Origin: Protostelium mycophagum
Taxonomy: Eukaryota; Evosea; Variosea; Protosteliida; Protosteliaceae
Reading direction: 5' to 3'
Assembly (NCBI GenBank): GCA_002081555.1
Contig: MZNV01002241.1
Coordinates: forward strand, 1 to 32,604
DNA: 32,604 nt
Shown: piece after piece, positions 1 through 10,337 of the stretch
How the letters are laid out: every line of letters begins with the position of its first letter
Numbering within the stretch: the first letter of the stretch is position 1
Made by a program: the position numbers and the translations under genes
Notes under the pieces: generated by a model
Seen by the model: the letters and a program-made list of their open reading frames with translations, nothing else
What the model was told of the DNA's origin: nothing
Databases searched by the model: none

Positions 1-997
1 TAATAGTGGAGAATTCAGCGAAAATTCGTTGAACTTTCAGAAGAAACTCACCACAAAATCGGGACGCTTGGTGGCTGTCAATTTGTTGTTTAATTTTTTG
101 ATATATTTCGCGATGAAAACCTGAGTGACCATCAATATTCACGCAGAAATTCCACTGAGATTCCGTGCAAATTTCCAAGAGTCTCACATCATTATGGATG
201 TGCTCCTGCCATATTCTGTCAAATAATAAATTGAACCATTCGTGCTCGGAAAGTTCGTCAGAAAAATCAGTCCTCGTCTGGAACGTTCAGTTTTCTGGAA
301 TTTATGAAAGAAATTTCTCAGATTTTTCGTTGAAATTTCACCTCTAAGATGTGCTTCAAAGTGGCATATTTCACTCTGTCCAGGGATGCTTCCAGGGTGT
401 CTGCTCCCATATCAATCATCTGTCGACGTCAGTAATGTCGACATTCTTGCACCAAAATCCGCTTGCACAAAATTTAAATTTGAAAAAAATTGTACGAAAC
501 AAAAGAAATTTCTGTGAAAAATCTCACTTCGGGAAAGATGGGCACGTAAGGTATATTGGTATCACCCTTGGCGAGCCATGACGTCACAAACACGAATAAT
601 GCAGCCAGACATGCCGAAATTCCGACGAAAACTCCCAGAAAAAATCCCATGGGAAGGACCAAGAACGCGATGATGGCAAAGGAAACACAAGTCCAAGCCA
701 TCAACACTCTAAAAGAATTAAATCCTGATTTTCAACTATTTTTTTTTGCAGAACTTTGTGAAGTAAAAAAATTAAAATCATACTTGTTCTCTTTCCATTG
801 GAATACGACATTTCCAACAGCATTTCCGTTCATTGACAAAATCGAATTTTTTCGTAAAGTATTTCTCCTCTCTTGCTGAGCAGCAAATTCTTTTTCAAAA
901 TTCTCGATCAGATCCTTGATCTCTATCTTATCATTGTCTATCACCTGGAAATTTCAGTGATATTTCAAGTATATTTCAAAGAAATCTCGGTCACCAT
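1..997 (-). CDS. SMP-domain lipid-transfer protein, TEX2/Nvj2-like (5' part only)
   Basis: The gene reads leftward and leaves the window, so only the N-terminal part is present. An ATG at 997-995 is followed at once by a donor; the next exon (944-784) gives an acidic, charged segment, and the exon 708-528 gives about 45 hydrophobic residues (AWTCVSFAIIAFLVLP, then a second run), which looks like a membrane hairpin. Further exons at about 422-344, 279-183 and 115-52 give EWFNLLFDRIW and later KKLNNKLTATKRPDF. This pattern (W-N-x-L near the start, then K-K-L-x-K-x-x-x-x-P-x-F) is the opening of SMP domains of the TEX2/Nvj2 type, which move lipids at ER contact sites. Family placement rests on this short stretch. 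The single-codon first exon is uncertain. Confidence 0.55.
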
Positions 998-1163
998 GCT
1001 TTGAGGTCGGGTGGAGTTGTCCGGGGAGCGGGATAATGAATTTAACGGGTCAAAATGCATCTAAAAAGCTGTCAGATTTGACATGAGATCTTTCCATAAG
1101 ATCTCACATCATCAAGCTCTATAGCAGACTCCCTTCCTTGTAACGCATCCTATAACTGTCAAT

Positions 1164-2111
1164 CTACAACGATGGTTTCGACATCGTTACCCTTGGGCTC
1201 CGGTTTGTTGGGCCAGGATTGTCGATCTCTATTCTTTGTATGATCTACAACGATAAAATCAATTATTTCAATTACAAATGTTTTTTTTTATATTCTCATT
1301 TGAAAATAAATTTTTTAAAATTGAAATTTACAAGACAGAAAAATTCTTGAAATGGATTGCAATGAAAATTACTTCGTCGTCCGTAGACGGGCTTCCAATG
1401 ATGGAGCTATGTATAGAGGTAGGATGTGACTGTATGTTTCTCTTCATCTCGTCTTTCATTCTCTGCGTCTCGAAATAGTCGAGCCATCTCTGTATGGACG
1501 CCATCTGTTCTCTCCTTTCTTCTGCTGTATGGATTTTATTTATTTGGTTATGAATATGTATTACTTTGTAAGATTTCTCAGATTAAATAATTTTAATGTG
1601 AAGCAATGCAGAAGATTTTGACCTTTAAATGACTGGAGATGGTAGTATCGGTTTGCGGACACAAGATTGAAGCATTGGGAATCATGGGGGACTGCCTCTA
1701 GGTGTGTGATCGTCTTCAGATCGATCATTCCAATACTGTTTGTGACCTTTTGTACATCGTTAGACGTCGATTCTGTGATCAACTTTAATTACTTCATTGT
1801 TCGAGCGGTAATAATGTAGTTGTTCCAAATGTGTGCTGTCCTGCTTGAAGAATCTGATCGTATCATGACATGAATCTTTAGAAGTCTTGATCAGACCAAA
1901 CGATCACCTGTTCTTCCAATATCTTGGATATTTTCCATCGCTGTATTTTTTCAACCATAGCGTCAAAAGCGGCGGCTTCACAGCGAAGGTATCAACACTA
2001 TGGCTGCAGGATTGTGAGATCTTCTTTTACAATCCAATGTAATCATATATACCTCATATTCAGTGGCTTTGGAGGCGGAATGGGAATACCATTGATCGAA
2101 GGCGAACTCAT
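1164..2111 (-). CDS. PH-domain protein, 189 aa
   Basis: Six exons join in frame: 2111-2053, 2003-1908, 1853-1793, 1746-1623, 1521-1373 and 1244-1164, giving 189 residues and a TAG stop. A proline-rich leader (IPIPPPKP) is followed by one pleckstrin homology domain at about residues 27-140. The visible strands are LWLKKYSDGKYPRYWKNRFF, LHYYRSNNE, GMIDLKTITHLE, CFNLVSANRYYHLQS, and the C-terminal helix ASIQRWLDYFETQR with its conserved Trp. PH domains bind phosphoinositides or proteins and recruit their host to membranes. The tail of about 50 residues is Ser/Pro-rich with no recognised domain. The start is the first ATG after an in-frame stop. It lies about 260 bp downstream of the dehydrogenase gene on the same strand. 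Binding specificity cannot be told from sequence alone. Confidence 0.85.
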
Positions 2112-2367
2112 TATGTTTTGGCCCAAACAGATGATGCGAGCAACCAACAACAAAGCGGAAGCGACTTACGCTCGTTGTAATTACGACATCAGAATCCCCT
2201 CAGAGACATCCCCGCCGCAGAACTTATCGTCTGGGAACTTGTCCAAGGTTGGATTCCTCGCCGCAGTAACCAACGTGGATTTAATGTGAGGCCACCTGAG
2301 CGGGTGGTGTTACGTGGGGTGCAAAACAGAGTACAGGAGAATTTCACTTTGTGTTGATGTATTTTTG

Positions 2368-3892
2368 TTATAATTTGATGGTGGGGTCGATCTTCTTGAT
2401 GATGTCCATGCTCTCCCTCATGACCTTGTCTTCGATCTCTTTATTCACTGCCACCAGAGAGGGACTGCAGTGGTCAGTTTCACGAAATTTCCACGGAACT
2501 CACGCGCTCTCTCTACAATCCATCCAGAAACGTCCTCCTGGCCCGTTTTTCAGAAGCAAGTCCTCATGAACTGCGGAGTGTACAAGGGTTCTACTTCCCA
2601 CCTTTACATATATCATTTTTTTTCCTGAAAGAAGGATACCTCAGCAGTTCTGGCGAGCAGAAATCTCTCAATTGCAAAAAGGACAGCCTCCAGCCCAGAT
2701 TTTTCGCGAAGCAAATCACTGTAGCACAACCCAGGCGTAATAGAATGGACAGATATGCCGTATTTAGCTACTTCAGAACCCAGATAACGAGCCGTGAACA
2801 CGTTTAAGAGTTTTGAGACTGCATACCTTTGCATCATTAACGTATGACATGAAAAAGTTCTTTACCTCTCTTTAGTGTTGGTGTATCTCGATTTATCGTT
2901 CAAAGTGGTGATTGGAGCTTCATTCTTACCCTCTTCAAATGGAGTCATGTAATGTGCTGCACAAATGAGAAGGTCAAATTTGACAGAAACAAAACCTTCA
3001 GAGGCTGTGAGGACGACCCTGGGTTCGAAGCCGGTGGCTGCTGTTTTTTTTAATGTGGGGAGAAGAGACAAGATCAAAAGCAAGTTGGAGAGGTGATTGG
3101 TCTGAAGCCTGCAACGTGTTCAGATTTCACACCATGTCCATACCCACGTCATCTCATAACCATCGACGGTGAATTGCCGTCGCTCTTATACACACCAGCA
3201 TTGGACAAAAGAATGTTCAATTGGAATCCAGAATTCTATCGAAGATTCAATTTGGAAGCATCTCAATTAATGTCTTAACCTCAAATCTTTTGGAAAAGGC
3301 TTGGACCGATTCAAAACTGGACAGATCTAATTGCCACACCTCTATTACAGTCTCATTGACTTGACTGTGTCTCAACACCTCTTCCTTGGCTCTCTACATC
3401 AGAATTCAGAAGATGTTTTGATCAAGACACTTGCCTCCGCTTTGGCAACATCTCGACAAGCCAAAATGAGATGGTCAGGTCTCATCAAGGCCAGATGTTT
3501 GGCAGCTTCAAGACCCACACCTAATGATTCAGATGGTTACCATTCAGATCCTAATATTTCACCTGTGTTTGCGCCTGTGATGACCACCGTTTGTCCAGTG
3601 AGATCTCTCCAATAAAGAGGTACACTTCTGTATTGCTGTCCATTTTGTCATCCCACAAATTACATTCCAAATGGAAAAAGAACTCACGTTTTTGATGTAA
3701 TCAACAACGCTAAAGTTCATTAAACCTGCTTCTGAAGTGCTGACTAAAATTTGGATAAATTCTGTTTCGATGAGGGCTCCTGTGAGGTTGTCTTCTGAAA
3801 AATAATTTGATAAATAACAACAAGCATTTTACAACCTGTTCTTGCTTGAGATTTCCGGACACGAAGCCAAGAAACTATGTCATTGAATATAT
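2368..3892 (-). CDS. Short-chain dehydrogenase/reductase (retinol-dehydrogenase-like)
   Basis: An SDR-superfamily oxidoreductase using NAD(P)H, reconstructed from about nine exons. Seen in order: the cofactor motif TGANTGVG, ILACRD, DLSSFESV, SNAG, HLSNLLLILSLLP, RVVLTASEG with the catalytic Ser, the catalytic pair YAVSK (YxxxK), SITPGLC, and a tail GGRFWMDC with an LW-less helix ending at TAA 2370-2368. This order matches the retinol dehydrogenase/WWOX-type SDRs that act on lipids. One intron (3434-3394) is GC-AG. Just after SNAGV the frame must shift by one base (about 3172-3190) to reach the expected TVDGYEMTW, so the gene is either mis-sequenced there, or damaged. About 60 coding-like residues precede the SDR domain (exons to about 3892). 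The true start is unclear; ATG 3720-3718 is the first internal candidate. Confidence 0.8.
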
Positions 3893-4094
3893 CTGGTAGG
3901 TATTCACTTTGCACTATTTTATTTTAATTTAAAAATATCAGAGTCGAATTCTGATTGGTAGTTCAATAAATATACAGTTGGACATTCTGACCACAAAGAA
4001 GGGTGATATTTGCATCGTCCCTCGAAACATCATGACCAAAAACTAAATTTTTCTGGGACTGGAAAATGAATTCGCACTCGCGAGATTCAGAGAA

Positions 4095-5167
4095 ATGTTT
4101 GAATTTTCCTTTCATCAAATCGATATCATGACACATCAAGGACGCCGACTGCAGGATTCAGATATGGAACGCAATAATTTGAGTCTTTCAGAAGATACAT
4201 TCTCTCCCTCCGCTTCCATGTATATGACGTCCTCCACTCTCAGCGATCCTCCCATTCATCCGGATTCTACCTATTCTACATCCTCCAATACTCACTCTAG
4301 CTATTCTATCGGAGGTTCTGGTCTTCCTGCACACTCATCGTGGAACTCGCCAGAACAAGATGATGAATTTGATGATTCGGCTCTGAGCCTTCATAGACCC
4401 GAACCGCCAGAGGAGAGTTCAAAAGGTGAACATTATGGAAGTCTTTTCATGTTAATCATTTTTGACAGTCTTTTCTTCAGTTCAACTCAATCCTCCCCCA
4501 AGCGCTGCTAAACCAGTTTATTTGGCTCCCGTATATCCAACAGATCGTACAGACAGCTTTATTTCGGAACCGCCCCCTTATCTTCAGAACGAGCGTGTTC
4601 CATTCGAGGAAGAATCACAACTACCTCAGCCAGGGGCTGGCAGACAGACGACAACCGGCATAAACCCTCTGATCTTGGCTTTTGCGGCTTATTTCTTTGG
4701 TTGGATCGGCGGTCTGGTATGACATGTTTTATGTTCTTCATTGCCCGAAATGATTAATCATATCAGGTCGTCATCTTCTTAGAAAAAAAGAACCGCTTCG
4801 TACTCGTGCACGCTTGGCAATCACTGACTGCTGGACTCCTATGTTTTGTCTTCCAAGTGAGTTTGTACATTGTCCGCTTCAATCTGATTCTGGATAGGCT
4901 GCGTTTATTTGGTCTAGTACATTGACCTCTATATATTGGTTCTCATATTTTGCCTTTGGATGTTTCATGATCGTCAGAGTTCTTCTCGATGCCCCAACAC
5001 AAAGAGTATACAAATGTGAGTTTTCTGATTTCAACAAGATAAAAACTCTGGAAATTCGATTTTTCTGATTTTCTGCAGTGCCATACATCGGAAATTGGTG
5101 CGAAGTCCGGGCGTACAACCGGATACAATCTGCCTCTGCAGGGATCAACCCTTTCTATAGACTGTGA
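4095..5167 (+). CDS. DUF4870/UPF0132-type membrane protein with disordered N-terminus
   Basis: Five exons give roughly 290 residues. The first about 150 are Ser/Pro/Thr/Asp-rich and look disordered (PPYLQNERVPFEEE near the end). They are followed by a compact membrane domain: a first segment (NPLILAFAAYFFGWIGGLVV), then EKKNRFVLVHAWQS, then two more hydrophobic stretches, one of which carries WFSYFAFGCFMIVR. The block W-x-x-G-L, E-K-x-N-x-F-V-x-x-H-A-x-Q-S is the signature of the UPF0132/DUF4870 family of small membrane proteins, whose function is not established. The stop is TGA 5165-5167. Start: ATG 4095 is the first in frame; ATG 4128 (MTHQGRR) is an alternative. The gene faces the dehydrogenase gene across a short shared promoter region and converges on the gene at 5220. 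Confidence 0.75.
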
Positions 5168-5219
5168 AAATCATAAATATTTTTGTATCTACAACGTTGT
5201 AAAGTGACATAATTTTATT

Positions 5220-5816
5220 TTAAACTTCTATCTTCAACATGACTCGGCACAATTTGAGGTAAGATTTGGTGGCAGAGTGGGAGGAGAAATGCATGAGGAT
5301 GTAGATGAGAGGTGGTAAAGCTAAGGCGAAGGTGATGAAATGTCCTCTGATGTAAGTCCAGGTGATGACACTTAAGAGGAGGACATTAGCACATGAAAGA
5401 CAGCTGAAGACTCCTCCGTACACCATGTAGATCTCCTTGAATCAGAACACAAACATGAGAAAAAACATCACCTTTTCCATGCGCTGCGCCGACATTCTAT
5501 AGAAAATCGAAGAGGCAATCGAGGTGATGGTGCTGACAAAGACGAACCCCATGGGATAAAAGAAGGCCATCATGTACGAGGTGTTGTGACCGAGTGCATA
5601 GAGTACAATCGCAGTGATGAGAGTCATCATGCAAGTGATGGAGGGGAGCCATATCTGTAATAGAGGGATGGACGGTACATATGCTCTCTCCTCATCTTTT
5701 GCCGTCGTGATTTCGATATGATGTTGATGATAGATATCTATTGGTGGGAGTTCTGCGCCCATGTTGTTTGTTGAGTGATCACCCGGAAAGCATCTTCTGA
5801 TGGAAACTTCCCACAA
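5220..5816 (-). CDS. Unknown multi-pass membrane protein, 186 aa
   Basis: Two exons (5816-5472 and 5435-5220) separated by a 36-nt intron give 186 residues. A charged cytosolic-looking N-terminus (residues 1-50, His/Glu/Asp-rich) precedes about five hydrophobic segments: LQIWLPSITCMMTLITAIVL, YMMAFFYPMGFVFVSTI, GGVFSCLSCANVLLLSVI, and HFITFALALPPLIYILM. The exon join falls in MEK/EIYMVYGG and keeps the frame. I do not recognise the family. The alternative start MGAELPP at residue 19 is possible. The gene converges on the DUF4870-type gene, with about 50 bp between the stop codons. Confidence 0.6.
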
Positions 5817-6008
5817 TGTGGATGTGGATGGATGGAAAAAGGCATGTGACAGTCAATAATTAATCTTTATACAGGGTAAATGAAGGAGTCGTTTCCATCT
5901 GTCTGCTTATCCTTTTCCTCTGTAGACAGACATCCTGATCCCAGCCTTTCCTTCGTTCTGTTTCCAGGCTCAGCGCCCCTGAATCTCCTCTTCTCTTCTG
6001 TGCCAATC

Positions 6009-6228
6009 ATGGGTGATCGTGTCGTCGTCTTTATGTGCATATTTATCGTATCGTAAGTGGCTTAGTGTTACTGTCTGTGAGATTGTCAGCGGTGTGTGCT
6101 ACAACGGTGTTACGTTTTCTCACTTTGGTCTGTCGGCGAATTTTCCTTTCTTCCCGTGTTTGCAGTTCAGCGTTTTCGGCAGCAGGATACTCCGCCGTTT
6201 CGTCTTTATCGGATCTAAAGAGAAGTAG
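6009..6228 (+). CDS. Small hydrophobic protein, 60 aa, function unknown
   Basis: ATG 6009 opens an exon of 44 nt ending at a good donor (GTAAGT at 6053); joining to 6090 after TTGTCAG continues in frame to TAG 6226-6228, for 60 residues. The N-terminus (MGDRVVVFMCIFIVSGVCYNG) reads like a signal peptide or membrane anchor; the rest is aromatic-rich and ends in basic residues. No family is recognised. The other two frames of exon 2 are also open, so the frame choice rests only on the intron phase. Confidence 0.35.
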
Positions 6229-6503
6229 ATGATCGATATTCTACGTTTGATCTTGTCAACTGAAGAGAATTGGAAATGAGCGAGTGTGGCTTCTTTCAGG
6301 CTGAAGAAGGAGCCTTGTGGGGAAAGGCGGAGTGCACCGTGTTTACGCATAATATGCCAAAAGTGACAAGTGGTAGAATTTCGTGGCTCTTTCTCCCAAT
6401 TTCGAGTCTTAAAGTTTGGAGTTTATGTCGGCCCCACCATCCACACCGCAGAGCACCAACGCACACGCACACGAGACGACGAAACTTCATCAAAGAAATC
6501 ACC
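6229..6503 (+). promoter_or_regulatory. Intergenic stretch and A/C-rich 5' leader of the 6504 ORF
   Basis: No gene is seen. The last 80 bases before ATG 6504 are rich in A and C with almost no T on the plus strand, which resembles a 5' untranslated leader. The same kind of leader precedes the related ORF at 7365. Confidence 0.3.
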
Positions 6504-6671
6504 ATGTTTGTTCTGACCGCTGCACATCCACGCATCACAGCCATCAAGCTGGAGGAACGCAAATGGAACAGAATGATACAACAAGCCACTAGGAGGAGCA
6601 GGACACCCAATAAACCTGCAGTGACGCAACACAACCAAAAACCACATCGAGATGTTCCAGATCGTGTGTAG
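6504..6671 (+). CDS. Small basic protein, 55 aa, paralogue of the ORF at 7365
   Basis: An intronless ORF from ATG 6504 to TAG 6671, 55 residues, strongly basic (many Arg, Lys, His). Its first 18 residues (MFVLTAAHPRITAIKLEE) match those of the ORF at 7365 (MKVLHSAHPRIVAIKIEE) at 13 positions, all ungapped, and both continue with a basic region containing RR and RT. Shared protein sequence with silent differences between two neighbouring ORFs is good evidence that both are real genes. An AATAAA at 6771-6776 follows. An in-frame ATG at 6270 would extend it, but the homology begins at 6504. No known family is recognised; function unknown. Confidence 0.6.
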   Translation: MFVLTAAHPRITAIKLEERKWNRMIQQATRRSRTPNKPAVTQHNQKPHRDVPDRV

Positions 6672-6770
6672 AAATTGTTACAAACCGAGACTTATTCACC
6701 GATATTTACCTCATGTGCTCTCGACATCATCCCAACACAGGAACAGAAGAGATAGCAAGCTTACACCAAA

Positions 6771-6776
6771 AATAAA
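6771..6776 (+). terminator. Poly(A) signal AATAAA after the 6504 ORF
   Basis: AATAAA lies 100 bases past the stop at 6671, a usual distance for a eukaryotic cleavage signal. Confidence 0.5.
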
Positions 6777-6933
6777 TGCCACCGTTGAATCTGTCTGTCT
6801 TTAGAGTCTACAACCTGATTATTGTTGATTCAGATAGAGTGGTGTGTCTTCTAATGCTGTGATTGTACAAAGCATACCCGCGTATAAAATGTCTGTAAAG
6901 TGTTGTTATATTCTGTATAGGTAATAGAGAGGT

Positions 6934-7194
6934 ATGTGCGAGGTGGTCATCCAAAACAACAGAAAAATGCCAACAAACCACGAGGACTCTTTCCCAAACT
7001 CTGGGCGGTCTCCCGGTGGTGTTGGTGACCCATTAAAACAGTGTATTTTCATCCTCCTGTCAAACTGCCAAAATCGAGGTTTTCGACATGGAAGTCCTCC
7101 AAAATCGATAATATTTTTAATAGGTGTTCTGTTGGTGGGTTCTCTTGGGTTGCTAATATCTATATTTTCCTGTACTATGGGGAAATCTCGATGA
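6934..7194 (+). CDS. Possible small tail-anchored protein ORF, up to 86 aa
   Basis: An uninterrupted ORF of 86 residues ending at 7194. A polar N-terminal half is followed by a hydrophobic run (IIFLIGVLLVGSLGLLISIF) ending five to ten residues before a short basic tail, CTMGKSR, as in tail-anchored membrane proteins. ATG 6969 is a shorter start. There is no homologue that I recognise and the other plus frame is also open, so it may be chance. The stretch 6777-6933 holds nothing that I can identify. Confidence 0.25.
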   Translation: MCEVVIQNNRKMPTNHEDSFPNSGRSPGGVGDPLKQCIFILLSNCQNRGFRHGSPPKSIIFLIGVLLVGSLGLLISIFSCTMGKSR

Positions 7195-7364
7195 CATCTC
7201 TCAATAACCTCTCCTTAAGCACATTAAAGGAGTTCTGATCACACGTTTTCAGGGATGAAATATTCTCAACGCGACACACCCATAGAGCCAGAGCAAACAG
7301 ACCAAGCCAGTTTACAAACACAATCGAAACAAACGCGCAACACCACAAACCAACGCAACCACAG

Positions 7365-7514
7365 ATGAAAGTCCTCCATTCCGCACACCCTCGCATCGTG
7401 GCAATCAAGATCGAAGAGAAATCATTGCCAAAACGAATCGAGACGAAGTCGAGAAGAGAACTCAGGACATCAACAACATATATCAACCGACTGAATCCGC
7501 ATCTGAGCCAATGA
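7365..7514 (+). CDS. Small basic protein, 49 aa, paralogue of the ORF at 6504
   Basis: An intronless ORF from ATG 7365 to TGA 7514, 49 residues, rich in Arg and Lys. Residues 1-18 (MKVLHSAHPRIVAIKIEE) match the ORF at 6504, and the basic C-terminal half keeps an RR-x-x-RT element. The leader of about 100 bases is A/C-rich like that of its paralogue. The two probably arose by local duplication followed by fast divergence of the C-terminal half. No known family or function is recognised. The gene converges on the leucine-rich-repeat gene, whose stop is at 7557. Confidence 0.6.
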   Translation: MKVLHSAHPRIVAIKIEEKSLPKRIETKSRRELRTSTTYINRLNPHLSQ

Positions 7515-7556
7515 AAACGAAGTGTACATAAAATTAGAGTCGACGCATTCCTTACA

Positions 7557-7843
7557 TCATAGGATGGTATTTCCCTCTTCATAAAGGCGGTCCTTCACTT
7601 TGTATTCTTCAGGATTCCCGGCAAAACTTAACATTTCCAATTTTGGCAACTTCTTCAGATGTGTGATCACATAGTGGTACATCTCATTGATGGCCATGTC
7701 CAAAGCGCGCGAACACCCAGAATTCAAATTGAGCTCTTCTTGCTGTAAATTTGAATTTAAGCTGTTAGGAAGATTCGCAGATATTTCTGCGCGCCAAGAC
7801 GTTGGTCCATTTTTCAACAAAAGCTAAATACATGCTTCAACAT
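7557..7843 (-). CDS. Mini leucine-rich-repeat protein, about 65 aa
   Basis: The clear exon (about 7743-7557, after an acceptor TTTACAG) encodes EELNLNSG, an amphipathic helix, then HLKKLPKLEMLSFAGNPEE and a short charged tail ending at TGA. LP-x-LE-x-L-x-x-x-x-NP is a leucine-rich-repeat C-cap. A short first exon (ATG at 7843-7841, donor GTATTTAG just after CAT) joins in frame to give about 65 residues. This is very short for an LRR protein. The proposed ATG overlaps the opposite-strand ATG at 7842-7844, so either this first exon or the neighbour's start may be wrong. It may be the remaining C-terminal part of a once longer LRR protein. Confidence 0.5.
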
Positions 7844-10279
7844 GACAGCAAGAAGAGAGCTCAAAGACCTTGGCATGAACATGGAAGGTCTTACCGTTAA
7901 CGACACCAAGAGAAAGACAAATGCTGACTCTTTGGTTCAATTGTGGCTTGGTTTTGAGGCTTACGACCCAACAGGCAGTGGTATACTTTTTCACTTCCAA
8001 TTCTCTTTGATGGTAGGAAAATATGAAGGCTGATTTTGATCACAGGCAACATCTCAGCGTCAGATTTCAAGACAGTTCTGAAAGAGAGTGGCATCGCATT
8101 TGGTAGCGCTGAGGGCGACCAAGTGATGTCTCTTGTCACCGTCAATCCTGATGGACGAATCGACTACCGTCGCCTCTCTGTCTATGTAGACAATCTCACA
8201 TCGTGAGCGCCACTTTGTCTCAAATAAAGATCTGACGACTTCAGCGCTCAGGGGGAGGCTGGCATCATCAATAGGGTTAGCTCTGGGTTTTTTATCGACC
8301 CACCACAGTTAAGACGTGCAGAGTTCTTGCCTGATGAAGTGATCAGTGAGCGAACAGAACACACTCGAGAGGTGGAAGTATTTTGACGATTAGATATTGA
8401 TATGATCAGCTGATTCAACTCAATCAAACAAAAATCATGGATGAATTTCAAAAGTATGAAGCCAACCAGATCAACATGGACCAATTTTTGGATTTTATCC
8501 AGTATGACCTTGGCATTCCCATCAATTTGTCTGTATACAAGGTAAAGAGTTGTACAGTATTCATCATGTTGACCTCACAGGTTCTTCGAAGAAAACAAGA
8601 GACGGGGAGTTCGAGTTACACTGGATTGATCACCGCATTATGCCTCCCTCCACAAAACATGGGGTGAGTTTTCCCGCTCAGATGTATTTTTGAAATTCGA
8701 ATCAGGGACAATTCTGCCCTCCCACAGGGGACTAGATTGAATCACCCTCTCGCACGTCATGACCATGGACATCTCATCAGGGTCAGTTTTTCATCTTGCA
8801 ACACGATAATCAAAAAGAAATTTTGATAATTATAGAACCCTCCAGAAGTAGATTATACACTCTCAAGACAGAGAGTCCATTTACCAATTACGCTGCAGGA
8901 TAGTGATGTGGTCACGTGGACACACGATCCTAAACCGGTACGTCAACGTGTGAAATTGTTTCGGTTTAACTGTTGTAGACGACAGGAACTAAGAAGGGTG
9001 GAGCAAGCATGAACAGTCCTCTGATCAGGCCACCAGAAACACCACTGTAAATGACTTGAAACATGTCTTATCTGACACCTGTCAGATTTATGGATGGAGA
9101 CGTGAACACTGCTTGGCAGGAGAAGATCAATCAGGTGATCAGAGATTTCCTGGACGCGAGGATCAACGCGTCCACGTTCCGCAGAGCGCTCAGAGACGCG
9201 GGAATACAAGTCAACCAAGAGGTATATAATATCTAAACACCGACACCAGCTCACCTTTTCAAAGATCGAAAGATTGGTGAGTGCGCATGAGAGAGATGGA
9301 CTTGTCACGTTTAATGATCTATGGAGGACTTTGGAGTTTCAACTCAAAGGGGAGACCTCTTTCCAGTTTCAGCCCACGAAACTCACCGCCACTGCATGGT
9401 GAAATTTCATCGAACTTTCGTTGATTTTATGTGCTAAAATTACAGGAACGGGCCACCTCGGGTGTTTAGAAGTGAAGAGGCTGACGCTGAAGAAGCTGTG
9501 AGTTGATGAGAGATTCTTGGTTCTTATATTGAAAAATACAGCGGCGCATTAATGTGATGAAATCACAGCGGCTGTCGACTGTCCCAAGCTACGGAAAAGG
9601 TAATAAAAATCCCAAATGAAAAAGCTGACCCAAACAGGTACATCTGACATCTTTTTCAACACACAAGAAGGACCCACCCAACAGTCCACCCCAAAGAGGT
9701 TGAACCGAGTGCAACAATCGAGTATTGTCTTGAGCGACAAACAAGAGGCTCTGCCGAGAAAGCCTTACGATCCTAACGCAAATATATCCAACCAAAGTTC
9801 ACAGAATAATCCCTTCCAGCTTGACTGGAACACACCCATCTCAGACAGAGTGAGTGAAATTTCAACGAGATTTCGATGATGATGACGTCATCATAGGAGA
9901 ACGCCTTCTCTTCTCCATCAAGGCCTCGTACGGCTGCTGCCCAAGACATCATCAGCTGGAGATCACATAGACAAGGTGATCACCTCACACACAACCCCGA
10001 GATCCTGTCTCCATCGGTGAGTGATGTCGTGTTGTGATGTCTCAAAGTGTACAGGCCACAAGACATGATATCGTACCAAAAACAAAGAGACATTTCGAAA
10101 GGCAATCAGAGATCAAAGCCGAGAACAATGTTCCACATCCCATGGCCCCCTTTGGGACGGTATGTACATTAATGATTAACCTGCATCCTCTATCTAATGT
10201 GCGACAGTCGAGAGATGTTGACTACGAGATTAATCCTCACCATTACACAAGCACAAAACACTCGCCTTACAGAAGATGA
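7842..10279 (+). CDS. EF-hand-containing protein, about 550-600 aa
   Basis: About fourteen short introns join in consistent phase from ATG 7842 to TGA 10277-10279. The N-terminal third contains EF-hand-like units: FEAYDPTGSGNIS followed by DFKTVLKESG, then NPDGRIDYRRLSVYV, and later KYEANQINMDQFLDFI. A second helical region (FRRALRDAGIQ, then ERDGLVTFNDLWRTLE) also reads as a degenerate EF-hand pair. The C-terminal half is low in hydrophobics and rich in Pro, Asn and Ser, ending in HHYTSTKHSPYRR. EF-hands bind calcium, but several loops here lack the full set of acidic ligands. The build resembles EF-hand proteins of cilia, which is a guess. ATGs at 7875 and 7881 are alternative starts. AATAAA follows at 10286. 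Confidence 0.75.
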
Positions 10280-10285
10280 AATGTG

Positions 10286-10291
10286 AATAAA
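10286..10291 (+). terminator. Poly(A) signal AATAAA of the EF-hand gene
   Basis: AATAAA starts seven bases after the stop codon. The convergent Trm112 gene ends at 10338, so the two 3' ends almost touch. Confidence 0.55.
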
Positions 10292-10337
10292 ACGATCGAA
10301 GACTCCTATGAAGAATGTTTTCAAAAAGAAAAAATTC

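Noticed and set aside
1164-1504. A separate 70-residue gene starting at ATG 1504
   Set aside because: Its first codons are the last helix of the PH domain (ASIQRWLDYF); using the acceptor at 1522 joins it to the upstream exon in frame.
1924-2289. 121-codon plus-strand ORF
   Set aside because: It overlaps the first exons of the PH-domain gene on the minus strand, whose exons join in phase and give a clear PH domain.
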